From assembly GCA_030594205.1 (NCBI GenBank), contig JAUVFR010000001.1, positions 220,252-283,814 on the forward strand: a stretch of DNA of 63,563 nucleotides. The letters are read 5' to 3'. Positions 8,690 to 17,438 of this stretch are shown here, one piece after another. The stretch is from Methanobacteriota archaeon. GTDB taxonomy: Archaea; Thermoplasmatota; Thermoplasmata; RBG-16-68-12; JAJISG01. Each line of letters opens with the position of its first letter. Position 1 is the stretch's first letter. Under the pieces are notes generated by a model that ran no database searches, was not told the DNA's origin, and saw only the letters and a program-made list of their open reading frames with translations. The position numbers and the translations under genes were made by a program.

Positions 8690-8697
8690 CTATTTAG
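8690..8697 (+). promoter_or_regulatory. TATA box for the aminotransferase operon
   Basis: CTATTTAG is centred about 29 bp before ATG 8723, giving a leaderless start. It lies back-to-back with the TATA of the divergent PNPOx gene. Confidence 0.55.
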
Positions 8698-8722
8698 TGG
8701 ACGCCGTCCTGGGCCCTCGAGC

Positions 8723-9928
8723 ATGGCCGACCCGCCGCGGGAGGAGGGGCCCGGCGCCTTCGCCATCGCCGACGCCCGGGTCTCCGATCGGGTCCAACAC
8801 TTTCCCGAGTCGGTCATCCGTGAGATGACCCGGTTGGCCAACCGCCACGGGGCCATCAACCTCTCCCAAGGCTTCCCCGACTTTGACCCGCCGGAGGAGA
8901 TCCTGGAGGCGGCCCGCGACGCCCTCGCGGAGGGGTACAACCAATACGCCACCACGTGGGGAGCCGAGGACTTCCGTCAGGCGATCGCGGAGAGCGCACT
9001 CCGCTTTCAAGGGCTCGAGGTGGACCCCGATGCTCACGTCGTCGTCACGTGCGGGGCCACGGAGGCGATGATGGCCGCCATGCTCTCCCTCATCGACCCG
9101 GGGGAGGAGGTCGTGGTCCTCGAGCCGTTCTACGAGAACTACGGGCCCGACGCTATCGTCTCGGGTGCCCGCCCCGTCTTCGTGCCGATGGAGTGGCCCG
9201 CCTACCGATTGGACGAGGAGGCGCTGAAGGCGGCGTTTGGACGGGAGACCAAAGCCATCATCCTCAACACCCCCAACAACCCCACGGGCCGAGTGTACGA
9301 CGAGGGAACCCTTCGACTCGTGGCCGACCTTTGCTCGGACCACGACGTAGTGTGTGTCACCGACGAGATTTACGAGCACATCGTCTACGACGGCCGCCGT
9401 CACGTCAGTATCGCCACCCTCGGAGGCATGTGGGAGCGCACCGTCACCATCAGCGGCTTGTCGAAGACCTTCAGCGTGACGGGGTGGCGCCTCGGTTACG
9501 CGCTCTCGCCCCGAACCCTCACGGAGGCGTTGAAGCGGACCCACGACTTCCTCACGGTCGGGGCCCCGCACCCCCTGCAGATCGCGGGGGCCTTCGCCTT
9601 GCGGATGGGCGATTCCTACTTCGAGGCCCTGCGAGCCGCCTACACGGAACGGCGGGAGGTCCTCTACGACGCCCTCACCGCCATCGGATTCAAGTGTGCC
9701 AAACCGGAGGGCTCCTACTACATCATGGCAGACATCCGCCCGCTGACCGACAAGGACGATGTGGGGTTCAGCCGTTTCCTGGTGGAGGAGGTCGGCGTGG
9801 CCGTCGTTCCCGGGAGCAGCTTTTTCGCCGACCCCGCGGACGGCCGTTTCTTCGTCCGCTTCGCCTTTCCCAAGCGGGTTGAGACCCTTCGAGAGGCCAC
9901 AAAGCGGCTGGAAGAGGTGGCGAGATGA
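8723..9928 (+). CDS. class I/II PLP-dependent aminotransferase
   Basis: The 401-residue protein has all fold-type I landmarks. The substrate-binding NLSQGFPDFDPP lies near residue 50. TPNNPTGRVYDE carries the cofactor Asn, DEIYEHIVYD has the Asp and Tyr contacts, and the Schiff-base lysine is in SGLSKTFSVTGWRLGY. RFFVRFAFPK carries the carboxylate-binding Arg. The NLSQGFPDF pattern is shared with kynurenine/methionine aminotransferases (YbdL/KAT type). Substrate is uncertain. The stop overlaps the start of the next gene (ATGA), so the two form an operon from a TATA box at 8690. Confidence 0.9.
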   Translation: MADPPREEGPGAFAIADARVSDRVQHFPESVIREMTRLANRHGAINLSQGFPDFDPPEEILEAARDALAEGYNQYATTWGAEDFRQAIAESALRFQGLEVDPDAHVVVTCGATEAMMAAMLSLIDPGEEVVVLEPFYENYGPDAIVSGARPVFVPMEWPAYRLDEEALKAAFGRETKAIILNTPNNPTGRVYDEGTLRLVADLCSDHDVVCVTDEIYEHIVYDGRRHVSIATLGGMWERTVTISGLSKTFSVTGWRLGYALSPRTLTEALKRTHDFLTVGAPHPLQIAGAFALRMGDSYFEALRAAYTERREVLYDALTAIGFKCAKPEGSYYIMADIRPLTDKDDVGFSRFLVEEVGVAVVPGSSFFADPADGRFFVRFAFPKRVETLREATKRLEEVAR

Positions 9929-11460
9929 AGGCCGCGGCCGACCTCGTTCTCGTGGGGGGTCGGATCCTCACGTGGTCGGAAGAGGAACCGGAGGCCGAGG
10001 CCATTGCCCTGGGGGGCGGTCGCATCTTGGCCGTGGGGAGGCGAGCCGAGGCCATCGGCTTTGAGGGGCCCGAGACGCGCGTTCTGGATGTGGGGGGTCG
10101 TGTCGTCCTCCCCGGATTCAACGATTGCCATGTCCATCTGGCGACTTACGGCGCTCGCATCGCCTCGCTGGACCTGGCATCCGCCGCGTCCCTGGATGAC
10201 CTGAAGGCACGGGTGGCCGCCAAGGCGTCCGGGGTGCCCGGGGGCGGATGGCTGCTAGGACACAACTGGGATGAGAGCAGGTGGCCGGTCCGCCGTTACC
10301 CCCTTCGGGAGGACCTGGACCAGGCGGTCCCCGATCACGCGGCGGCCCTATCGCGTGTCGACACCCACATGGCCGTGGCGAATTCGGAAGGCCTTCGGCG
10401 TCTGTCCCTCGAAGGCTTGGAAGGCGCGGAGCGGGACGCCGCGGGCGAACTCACGGGCGTGCTCAAGGAAGACGCCATGGAGGTCCTCCGCGAGGCGACA
10501 CGCCCCGACGCCGCCACGATGCAAGAAGGTCTCCAGGCGATGATCCGAGACGCCCATCGCCTCGGCATTACCTCCGTGTCAGAGACGGTCAGCCCGTACG
10601 GCATTGCGGCATACCGAGTGCTCCAACGGGCGGGGGAACTCGCGCTGCGCGTGAACCTCATGCCCCGGGCGGAAGGTCTTCCCGCTCTCCTGGAGGGCGG
10701 CCTCGGGACCGGGATTGGCGGGGGGCTCCTTCGGCTGGGGCCACTGAAGGCCTTCTTCGATGGCTCCCTGGGGGCGCGGACTGCCGCGTTGACGGAGGAC
10801 TTCGCCGACGAACCCGGGAACCGTGGCATGCTCATTTACTCGGAAGAGGCGGCAGCCGCCCTCGTTCGGGATGCGAGTGCGGGGGGGTTCCAGCTCGCCC
10901 TGCACGCCATCGGCGACCGGGGCATCCGTGCGGCGATCCACCACCTCGCCGGGGAGGGAGGCGAGGGGTTCCGCCACCGGATCGAACACCTCGAACTCCC
11001 CACGGAAGAGGACCTGAGAGAGGCCCGAAGGCTCGGCCTCGTCGCGTCCATGCAGCCCAACTTCGTCGGCCAGTGGAGTCGGCCGGAGGGGATGTACGAG
11101 GACCGACTCGGGCCGGAGCGTTTGGAAGGGAACAACCCCTTCCGCCGGATCCTTGACACGGGCATTCCTCTCGCCTTTGGCTCGGACAACATGCCCCTGT
11201 CACCCCTCTATGGCGTGCACTGGGCCGTCAACGCCCCCTTCGAGGCCCAGCGGTTGACCGTGGAGGAGGCCTTGCGCGCCTACACCCTGGGATCGGCCTA
11301 CGCCAGCGGGGAGGAGGGGCTCAAGGGGTCCCTCGACCCGGGGAAACTGGCCGATCTCGTCGTCTTGGAGAAGGACCCACGGGAGCGCCCTGATTCCATC
11401 CAAAGCATTCCCGTACACGCCACGATCTTCGGCGGGCGCGTCGTCTACCAGGCCGCCTAG
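9925..11460 (+). CDS. metal-dependent amidohydrolase, YtcJ/Amidohydro_3 type
   Basis: A 511-residue amidohydrolase-superfamily protein. VVLPGFNDCHVHLATYG holds the first metal-binding His pair. LALHAIGDRGIRAAI and FRHRIEHLELP carry further metal His residues, and AFGSDNMPLSP carries the Asp. GSLDPGKLADLVVLEKDP closes the small beta domain. This order fits the YtcJ-like branch, whose substrates are largely unknown and include formamides and N-acyl compounds. Translational coupling to the aminotransferase suggests an amino-acid-derived substrate, which is an inference. The stop overlaps the convergent DUF1028 gene by a few bases. Confidence 0.87.
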   Translation: MKAAADLVLVGGRILTWSEEEPEAEAIALGGGRILAVGRRAEAIGFEGPETRVLDVGGRVVLPGFNDCHVHLATYGARIASLDLASAASLDDLKARVAAKASGVPGGGWLLGHNWDESRWPVRRYPLREDLDQAVPDHAAALSRVDTHMAVANSEGLRRLSLEGLEGAERDAAGELTGVLKEDAMEVLREATRPDAATMQEGLQAMIRDAHRLGITSVSETVSPYGIAAYRVLQRAGELALRVNLMPRAEGLPALLEGGLGTGIGGGLLRLGPLKAFFDGSLGARTAALTEDFADEPGNRGMLIYSEEAAAALVRDASAGGFQLALHAIGDRGIRAAIHHLAGEGGEGFRHRIEHLELPTEEDLREARRLGLVASMQPNFVGQWSRPEGMYEDRLGPERLEGNNPFRRILDTGIPLAFGSDNMPLSPLYGVHWAVNAPFEAQRLTVEEALRAYTLGSAYASGEEGLKGSLDPGKLADLVVLEKDPRERPDSIQSIPVHATIFGGRVVYQAA

Positions 11461-12350
11461 TCCTTGGGCAGCCGCGCCTGCATATACCGGTAGACGGACC
11501 GCCAGAGAAAGCCGTCGTCCCTCCACTTGTTCTCAAAGTTGTGAACATGGAAGAAACGCTCCAGGGCCTCTCCGCTCTCCTCCGACCAGCGTCCGTCGAC
11601 GGGTCCCTGGTAAAGGTCGGCCTTCGCCAGGCGAGCCTGAACGTCCTCTGCCACGGGGCCATGGAGTCGGACCGCGTCTTGGGGGTCTTCCCGTTGAAGG
11701 AGGGTGAGGTCGTAGATCTGGAAGACGCGCCCTAACTCGGAGATGGGGGTCGGGTGGTCGTCCACGCGCAGGTCGATGTACCGGTCCATGAAGCCACCGT
11801 AGCCTCCCCCCTTCCGGACCACCAACAGGGCGGCGGATTGCTGCCCGCGCCGGTCCCCCCCGGCCCGTTGGCCCGCCTCCAGCGCGGCCAGGAGTCGCTC
11901 CGGCAGGTCCGCCTCGGTCTCCTCGAAGGCCGCCGCCATGTCCCGGACGACCTCTTCGGATCCCAGGATGTTTCCGAGGGTGCAGAAGCCCTCGCCCACG
12001 ATGTGCCCGGCCCAGGCGAGACAGTCGTGCCCTGTGAACGCGGCCACCCGGCCCCGGACATCCACCATTCCGACCTGCCGGACCGGGGCCTGCCGGTCCT
12101 CTTCGGTCAGGGCGGCAACGACGTCGGCCGGGGCATCCCCGCGCCCCATCCGGTCCAAGCCCTTGGGACCGAAGGAGACGTTGGCCTGGGCCTGGGTGGC
12201 CACCGCACCGACCTCCGCCCGCGCCCAGGGGACGACGGCTCCGACCGCGATGAACTTGGACTGGGTGGCCACACCCAGGTCCCCCGTCTCCGCGTCGCGG
12301 GCGACGATGGAGAAGGTACCGGCCTGAAGCGGAGGCCAAGGGGCCATGGG
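11457..12350 (-). CDS. DUF1028 family Ntn-hydrolase-like protein
   Basis: The protein begins TFSIVARDAETGDLGVATQSKF shortly after the start, the DUF1028 signature. That family has an Ntn-hydrolase-like fold with a potential internal nucleophile. GMGDAPADV-like and AWAGHIVGEGFCTLGNIL segments also fit. After the roughly 210-residue core is a C-terminal region, LYQGPVDGRWSEESGEAL, that resembles the peptidoglycan-binding-like repeat often attached to DUF1028. I chose ATG 12350 (MAPWPPLQA). A longer frame would overlap endA by 56 bp, while this start leaves 28 bp. Function is not established for the family. Confidence 0.75.
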   Translation of the reverse strand, partial: PMAPWPPLQAGTFSIVARDAETGDLGVATQSKFIAVGAVVPWARAEVGAVATQAQANVSFGPKGLDRMGRGDAPADVVAALTEEDRQAPVRQVGMVDVRGRVAAFTGHDCLAWAGHIVGEGFCTLGNILGSEEVVRDMAAAFEETEADLPERLLAALEAGQRAGGDRRGQQSAALLVVRKGGGYGGFMDRYIDLRVDDHPTPISELGRVFQIYDLTLLQREDPQDAVRLHGPVAEDVQARLAKADLYQGPVDGRWSEESGEALERFFHVHNFENKWRDDGFLWRSVYRYMQARLPKD

Positions 12351-12378
12351 CGGGCGATGGCTGGCTGCGGGATAACCC

Positions 12379-13431
12379 TCACGGCCGCATCCGCTGGAGC
12401 CGGAGGTAGGCCACCTCCTCCCCCGTGCGGCCAAGGAGGATCTCCTTCCGAACGCCGTGGGCGAGGCGCACGGCTCGGCTCACCTCCGGCCAGGTCCCGG
12501 TAAAGCCCTCAGGAAGGGCGTGAATGAGGTACTTGGCGTGGGTCGAATCGGGGTCTCCCTCGTAGCCGCGGAAGTGGGCCCCGTACTTGAAGCCGGTCTT
12601 GACCAGAATGCCCCGCTCCTTCAAGTCCTCGTAGACCCGCAGTCGCAGCTGGAAGTCGGGCTGAATCCGGATGGCCTCTCGCAAGAGCGTGGCGAGCCCC
12701 ACCTTTCGACCAGTCTGGGCCCTTCGCACGACGAGGGCCCCGCGCTGGGCCAAGTACAGGGTCTCGAGGAGGGACAGTTGAAGGCGCTCACCCAGCATCT
12801 TCCCGTAGAACCCCCTCTCGTAGAGCCCCCGCGCACTCGCGGCGTCCGTGACCAGCGACCGGTCATTCATGAACAGCGCCTCGGCCTCGATCCCTGACAG
12901 GTCGTCTTGCATCCGTCCCCGGGGCGAGGCGTTGGAGACGCGGTAGTAGGTGATGTCACTCTCCTCGTCCACGACCGCAACGACGAGCTCCTTGCGGACC
13001 CGGGCCACGCGCCCGAGGTGAGCCTCGAGCTCTCCCAGATCAAAGAGGCTACGCTCCGAGAGGGCGAGGACCCAGTATCGCGTGGGGGCCTTGTCCGGTC
13101 CGGACCCACGCGGAAAGACCCGGAAGTCCAAGGGGGGCACGCCCGCCTTGACGACGTACCCCCGCTGTCGAAGATCCCGGTACACGAGGTACCGGATCTC
13201 GAAGTTCGGGAGCACGGCATTCCCCTGCCGGAAGAGGTTCTTGATTCCCAGCTTCCGGCCGGCCCGCGTGACGTCGAGCTTCCCCGCCTCGCTGAGGTAC
13301 GCCGCTTCCACGAGGTCGAGTTCCACCCCTCCGCCCGGGAGGGGATTCCCGAAGTAGCCGCGGTTGTACAGGCGGCTCCCGTCGGCCTCATCGGCCACGA
13401 GAACCTTCCCTTCGAGGAGCCGTCCGGACAT
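12379..13431 (-). CDS. endA: tRNA-splicing endonuclease, two-unit (homodimeric) type
   Basis: EndA cuts bulge-helix-bulge motifs in precursor tRNA. At 350 residues it is twice the single-unit size, and two internal repeats are visible. Each has YNRGYFGNPL / YERGFYGKML, LVEAAYLSEAGKL / LLETLYLAQRGAL and a beta-strand C-terminal half. Only the second repeat has the catalytic triad region: YGAHFRGY, STHAKYLIHAL (His) and RLAHGVRKEILLG (Lys). The first repeat is the structural pseudo-catalytic unit, as in the Archaeoglobus-type enzyme. The start ATG 13431 (MSGRLLEGK) lies 28 bp from a TATA-like GCTTATACT. A two-intron tRNA-Val in the same window is a likely substrate. Confidence 0.9.
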   Translation of the reverse strand: MSGRLLEGKVLVADEADGSRLYNRGYFGNPLPGGGVELDLVEAAYLSEAGKLDVTRAGRKLGIKNLFRQGNAVLPNFEIRYLVYRDLRQRGYVVKAGVPPLDFRVFPRGSGPDKAPTRYWVLALSERSLFDLGELEAHLGRVARVRKELVVAVVDEESDITYYRVSNASPRGRMQDDLSGIEAEALFMNDRSLVTDAASARGLYERGFYGKMLGERLQLSLLETLYLAQRGALVVRRAQTGRKVGLATLLREAIRIQPDFQLRLRVYEDLKERGILVKTGFKYGAHFRGYEGDPDSTHAKYLIHALPEGFTGTWPEVSRAVRLAHGVRKEILLGRTGEEVAYLRLQRMRP

Positions 13432-13525
13432 GCAGGCGAACAAGGTCGCCGGAGTATAAGCACGTCCGCGAACGTTTGAGGCGTCCTGCCGGTACTGAGG
13501 ACACGCCCGATAGCGATCTGGTTTC

Positions 13526-13535
13526 CTTTATATAG
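13526..13535 (+). promoter_or_regulatory. TATA box for the HTH regulator
   Basis: CTTTATATAG is centred about 27 bp before the GTG at 13557. A second AT-rich CTATTTATAG at 13540-13549 overlaps the expected initiation region and could be an autoregulatory site; that is speculative. Confidence 0.6.
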
Positions 13536-13556
13536 AAGGCTATTTATAGTCAAACT

Positions 13557-14492
13557 GTGGACCGGGCCCAACTTCTCACGGAGGCGCGCGATCTCCTCTC
13601 CCACACCGGCTTCTTCGTCAGCGAGCAGCACTGGAGCCGCGGGCTGAGCTTCGACCTCGCCGCCCGTCGCGACGACGTGCTCTTGCTGGTCAAGGTTCTC
13701 CTGAACGTCGATGCCCTCGGCCGAGACGCCGCCCGCGAGCTGAAGGCCGTCGCCTACAGCCTCGACGCCGCCGCCCTTCTCGTCGGACTGAAGAGCAGCA
13801 GCGGGGCCCTCCAGGAGGGTGTCGTCTACTCACGCTTCGGCATCCCCATTGCCTCCCCGAAGACGTTGCAGGAGTTCTTGGAAGAGGGCGTCCCGCCCTT
13901 CATCTTCTCGGCCCCCGGCGGGCTGTACGTGCGGCTCAATTCCGACGTACTCCGTCGGGCCCGGGAGGAGATGGGCATCTCCCTGGGGCAGATGGCCGAG
14001 GTCGCACACGTCACCCGACGCACGATTCAGATGTACATAGAGGGGATGAGTGCCACGGTGGAAGCGGCCTCCCGGCTGGAGGAGTTCCTTAACGAGCCCC
14101 TCGTCGTTCCCCTAGATCCCTTCGGCTTCCACGAGGAGGAGGGCAGCCCGGGCCGCGCCTCCCCCGCCAAGGAGTTCCATGGGGTGATTCGTGGACTCCT
14201 CACCAAGCTGGGATACGATGTATTCCTCACCAGGCGATCGCCCTTCGATGCCATCACCAAGGACGAGGCGATCCTCTTCCTCGCAGGGATGGAGAGGCAG
14301 GAACGCACGCTCCGCCAAAAGGCGGAGGTCGTGGCCAACCTGTCTAGGGTGGTGGAGAGGGAGCCCATTATGTTTGTGGCTCGACGCGAGGAGATCAGCT
14401 TGCGCGGGGTTCCGATCATCGACGCCCAAGAGCTCCGGTCGCTTCGGGAACGCGGGGAGATGGTCGAGCTCGTCGAGGAACGGAAGCAGTAG
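13557..14492 (+). CDS. archaeal HTH-type transcriptional regulator (XRE-like, COG1395 type)
   Basis: The 311-residue protein starts at GTG (MDRAQLLTEARDLLSHTGF). Residues about 1-115 form a conserved archaeal N-terminal domain that reads like a nuclease-fold relic (FDLAARRDDVLLLVKVLLNVD). A Cro/XRE helix-turn-helix follows (LRRAREEMGISLGQMAEVAHVTRRTIQMYIEG, about 127-160). A second nuclease-fold-like domain sits at the end (FDAITKDEAILFLAG). This architecture is typical of a conserved archaeal regulator family of unknown target. The gene is divergent from endA and has its own TATA box. Confidence 0.8.
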   Translation: MDRAQLLTEARDLLSHTGFFVSEQHWSRGLSFDLAARRDDVLLLVKVLLNVDALGRDAARELKAVAYSLDAAALLVGLKSSSGALQEGVVYSRFGIPIASPKTLQEFLEEGVPPFIFSAPGGLYVRLNSDVLRRAREEMGISLGQMAEVAHVTRRTIQMYIEGMSATVEAASRLEEFLNEPLVVPLDPFGFHEEEGSPGRASPAKEFHGVIRGLLTKLGYDVFLTRRSPFDAITKDEAILFLAGMERQERTLRQKAEVVANLSRVVEREPIMFVARREEISLRGVPIIDAQELRSLRERGEMVELVEERKQ

Positions 14493-14522
14493 GCCTCGAG
14501 GGCCGCCCTGGCGACTCGCAGA

Positions 14523-15539
14523 CTAGGAACGCGCCGCGGCGGCCTTGACCTGGACCCGTTCCTTCCGGCCTTTGGACGGTGGTTGCCTGGGATGGGCCGC
14601 CCTTTTCTTGGACGCCGCCGCCTTCTTGCCGATAGCCGCTTTCTTGAACACGAAGTAAAGCCGCGAAGGCTGTTCCCCGCGCCCGCGAAGGGCCAGGGCG
14701 CGGATGTGACAGTACACCTTGGTCCCGTTGGATTTTGTGAAGAACGCCTTCAGTCCCTCTGACATTTCCCCGTTCACGAGGGGCTTCTGGCCCACGAAGT
14801 CCATCTCCGCGAGCAACCGTCCGCGGTTGTCCTTGGGCTTGAGCAGGCGCGCCCAGGCCTTGCCTCGCAGCTGCGCCTCCTTCCACCCGAGGAACTTCGC
14901 ACTCGAGGGGGACAGCCCACGGACGCGCATTTCGCCGTCCACCTTGACCGCGGCGTCGGCCAGGTTCTCCGCGAGGTCCTCCAGCTTGCGGAAGACCCGG
15001 TGGGATTCGTCCTGGAGGCGCGCATTCTCGACGGCGGTGGCCAGTTGGTTCCCGATGCCACTGACGACGTTGATTTCCTTGCTCGTGAAGTAATGGCGGG
15101 AGGTAGTGCTGTCCAGCGTCATCATCCCCAGGGCCTTCGCATTGTACACCAGGGGCACGATGAGCATGGACCTGAGCTGCCAGGCCCGGATGACCTTCTG
15201 GGGCAGGAGATCTTCCTGGGGTAGGTCTCGAACCACGGAGGGGAGCTTCTGGGTGAGGACCTTGTTCACGAGTCCGGGGACCTCGGCGTGGCTAAGCTGC
15301 CGCTCCATCAGGACCGCGGCAAAGGCGTCCCGGGGGCAGTAGGCCTCAGCGGGGACGAGCACCTGATTCCGGGGATCGTCGAGGAAGACCGCGCACCGGT
15401 CCACCCTCACGAGCTGCGGGGAGATGCGCACCACCGTCCGTAGCACCTCCGACAGGTCGGAGAGGTTGCTCACCATCTCCGAAACGCCGATGAGGGCCGC
15501 CAGAATCTGGGTCTCCCCGAGACTCCTCTCGTCGAACAT
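14523..15539 (-). CDS. GAF-PAS sensory protein with a basic C-terminal tail
   Basis: Residues about 10-175 form a GAF domain (VDRCAVFLDDPRNQVLVPAEAY, LRSMLIVPLVYNAKALGMMTLD), followed by a short helical linker. Residues about 190-290 are PAS-like (DGEMRVRGLSPSSAKFLGW, MDFVGQKPLV, GTKVYCHIRAL). The last 40 or so residues are rich in Lys, Arg and Ala (KKAAASKKRAAHPRQPPSKGRK), which could bind nucleic acid or the membrane. No kinase or output domain is seen, so it is probably an intracellular ligand sensor that works through a partner. The ligand is unknown. Confidence 0.75.
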   Translation of the reverse strand: MFDERSLGETQILAALIGVSEMVSNLSDLSEVLRTVVRISPQLVRVDRCAVFLDDPRNQVLVPAEAYCPRDAFAAVLMERQLSHAEVPGLVNKVLTQKLPSVVRDLPQEDLLPQKVIRAWQLRSMLIVPLVYNAKALGMMTLDSTTSRHYFTSKEINVVSGIGNQLATAVENARLQDESHRVFRKLEDLAENLADAAVKVDGEMRVRGLSPSSAKFLGWKEAQLRGKAWARLLKPKDNRGRLLAEMDFVGQKPLVNGEMSEGLKAFFTKSNGTKVYCHIRALALRGRGEQPSRLYFVFKKAAIGKKAAASKKRAAHPRQPPSKGRKERVQVKAAAARS

Positions 15540-15688
15540 GGGGACGTCAAATAATGCCTAGCCGAGGTGGAAAAAGCTTTCCTCGTGGTTATCAGGGGCT
15601 GCCCTCGGGGGAGGCAGGAGTCCTCGCGCAGGTAGGCTCCGGGCAGCGGGAAAACGCTTTAGGAGACCCCGGGCTAGCTCCCAGAGAA

Positions 15689-15988
15689 ATGGAAGCTGTG
15701 TTCCTGTTTCCGAAGGAGGCCTCCGCCCGGAGTCGGGAGATCTTGGAGGACGATCTCGTCAGTCGCCAGAGCGTGACGCTGCGGGACGCGCGGGCGCTTG
15801 GCGTTGATCAGGATGGCACGCTGGTCTTCATCCAAGGGGATCCCGGGGTCATCGAGCGGTTCGAGTCCCTCGCAGAGGAAGCGGCGGAACGGTTGGGGGA
15901 GGACCAGGCCGCCTCTCTGCGTGCCATCCTCCGGAAGGAGGAGGAGGACGCGGCCGAGGGAGTGGGCCTTCTCTTCGGGGGCACGTAG
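15689..15988 (+). CDS. hypothetical protein, 99 residues
   Basis: A short acidic protein beginning MEAVFLFPKEASARSREILEDDL, with alternating strand and helix segments and an acidic helical end (ILRKEEEDAAEG). I do not recognise the family. ATG 15689 is preferred over the longer frame from 15554 because an AACGCTTTAGG TATA-like element lies about 30 bp before it, and codon composition improves from that point. It precedes the CPBP gene in the same direction but that gene has its own promoter. Confidence 0.55.
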   Translation: MEAVFLFPKEASARSREILEDDLVSRQSVTLRDARALGVDQDGTLVFIQGDPGVIERFESLAEEAAERLGEDQAASLRAILRKEEEDAAEGVGLLFGGT

Positions 15989-16046
15989 CGGCGTGTACCA
16001 CTCCTGAACGCGCCTGTTCTCAGCCCTGAATCCTTGGATGTACCCC

Positions 16047-16054
16047 TTTTTATC
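16047..16054 (+). promoter_or_regulatory. TATA box for the CPBP membrane protease gene
   Basis: TTTTTATC is centred about 27 bp before the GTG at 16077, supporting a leaderless GTG start rather than the ATG at 16038, which lies upstream of the TATA itself. Confidence 0.6.
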
Positions 16055-16076
16055 AGATGACCACCTGGTTTTCCCC

Positions 16077-17438
16077 GTGAGTGGCCTCCCCGATTCTCCC
16101 GAGTCGGAGGGTGCACCCGTCGTTTGCCCCCGATGCGGCACCTCCTATGGAGGCAACTTCTGCCCCAGCTGTGGCTGGCCCGCAGGCGTGCCTCTCCCCG
16201 CCCGGACTTCGGCCCTCCGGACCATCCTCGGGGTGGCATGGGTCTTCGCCGTCATCCTGTTTCTCGTCTACCTCGCCGCGATGCTGGGCGCCCTCCTGTG
16301 GATCAGCCCGAGGATCGTCGAGGGGATCGTTGCCGGTGCGTGCACAGCCTGTACGGCCTTCTTCTTCTGGATCAACCCCTTGAATCCGACGCTCTTGGAC
16401 GTCGTCGAGGTCGGGGGGCCGACCCTGTTGGCCTGGTTCTTGATCCTGCTGACCGTGATCCTCGGGATCTACCTCTACCTTGTCCTCTTCACCGGGAAGC
16501 GAACGTACCGGGACATGCGCCTCCCACCTGAACGAATCGAGAACAAACTGGGCTCCCGGAGTGCGGTCGTGGCCGTGGGCCAGGTCTTCATGGCCCTCCT
16601 CCTCTTCGACTTTCTGTACTTCTCGGTTATCCTGCCCTTCGGTTTCGGCTTCGTGCCAGAGGCACCGCCCTTCTTCAGCGAGGCCCCCGAGTGGTATGTG
16701 CTCTACAGCACCGTGAATGCCGCCGTGTGGGAGGAGATCGCGACTCGCTTCCTCCTCATCGGACTGCCTATGGCGCTGGCCGCCTTCGTCACCCGGCTTC
16801 CACACGTGGTCCATGGGACGGTCGGGCACAACCCGGGCCGCGCCCGCTACCTGGCGGGGGCGCTCAAGTACCTCTTCGGCGGCCAGGTGCGGGAAGGCTC
16901 TCCCCGTGCTGCGATCTTCTTGGGAGGGGTCCTCGTGCTCGCATCCGCCGCTATCTTCGGGTACCTGCACGTCCCCGCTTGGGGCGCATGGAAGTTCGTG
17001 GATACGTTCCTCGCGGGCCTCGCCCTCGGCTACCTCTTCTTGCGACATGGGATCCTCGCTTCCATCCTCCTCCACCTTTCCGTGAACTCCCTGGGTATCC
17101 TGTTCTCGGTGGCCGGCGGAGAAACCAACTTGGGCGCGTCGTTCCTCGTCGGCATCCTCTACCTCGTCCTCGTGGCGTTTGGGGTCGGGTTCTTCGCGTA
17201 CTACGCGAAACGGACGGGGGGGATCCTCTTCGGCTGGCTCCGGCGAGGCGGAGGAAAGAGGGTGCTAGCCCCGCCGCCGCAGCCCGTTCCGGGAACCCCG
17301 GCGGGCGATCTGCTTCTGTTTCCGGTGATCTGCCCGCAGTGCGGCGGTCACGAGGCCCATTACCAAGATGGCGCCCTGCTTTGCTCACGATGCGGAACGC
17401 CCCTCTCATCTCCCTCTCCGGACCGTAGTCGGGGCTAG
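16077..17438 (+). CDS. CPBP-family membrane metalloprotease-like protein with zinc ribbons at both ends
   Basis: A multi-pass membrane protein (453 residues, about eight helices). The N-terminus is a cytoplasmic zinc ribbon (CPRCGTSYGG..CPSCGWP) before the first helix. The core has the CPBP (CAAX protease/bacteriocin-processing) motifs. These are EEIATRFLLIG (EExxxR), FGYLHVPAW (FxxxH) and a third motif, SILLHLSVN. The C-terminus carries a second zinc ribbon (CPQCGGHEAHYQDG..CSRCGTPL). Both ribbons should face the same side. CPBP enzymes are intramembrane glutamic/metallo-type proteases that process prenylated or secreted peptides; substrate here is unknown. Its 3' end overlaps the convergent UPF0201 gene by about 33 bp. 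Confidence 0.85.
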   Translation: MSGLPDSPESEGAPVVCPRCGTSYGGNFCPSCGWPAGVPLPARTSALRTILGVAWVFAVILFLVYLAAMLGALLWISPRIVEGIVAGACTACTAFFFWINPLNPTLLDVVEVGGPTLLAWFLILLTVILGIYLYLVLFTGKRTYRDMRLPPERIENKLGSRSAVVAVGQVFMALLLFDFLYFSVILPFGFGFVPEAPPFFSEAPEWYVLYSTVNAAVWEEIATRFLLIGLPMALAAFVTRLPHVVHGTVGHNPGRARYLAGALKYLFGGQVREGSPRAAIFLGGVLVLASAAIFGYLHVPAWGAWKFVDTFLAGLALGYLFLRHGILASILLHLSVNSLGILFSVAGGETNLGASFLVGILYLVLVAFGVGFFAYYAKRTGGILFGWLRRGGGKRVLAPPPQPVPGTPAGDLLLFPVICPQCGGHEAHYQDGALLCSRCGTPLSSPSPDRSRG

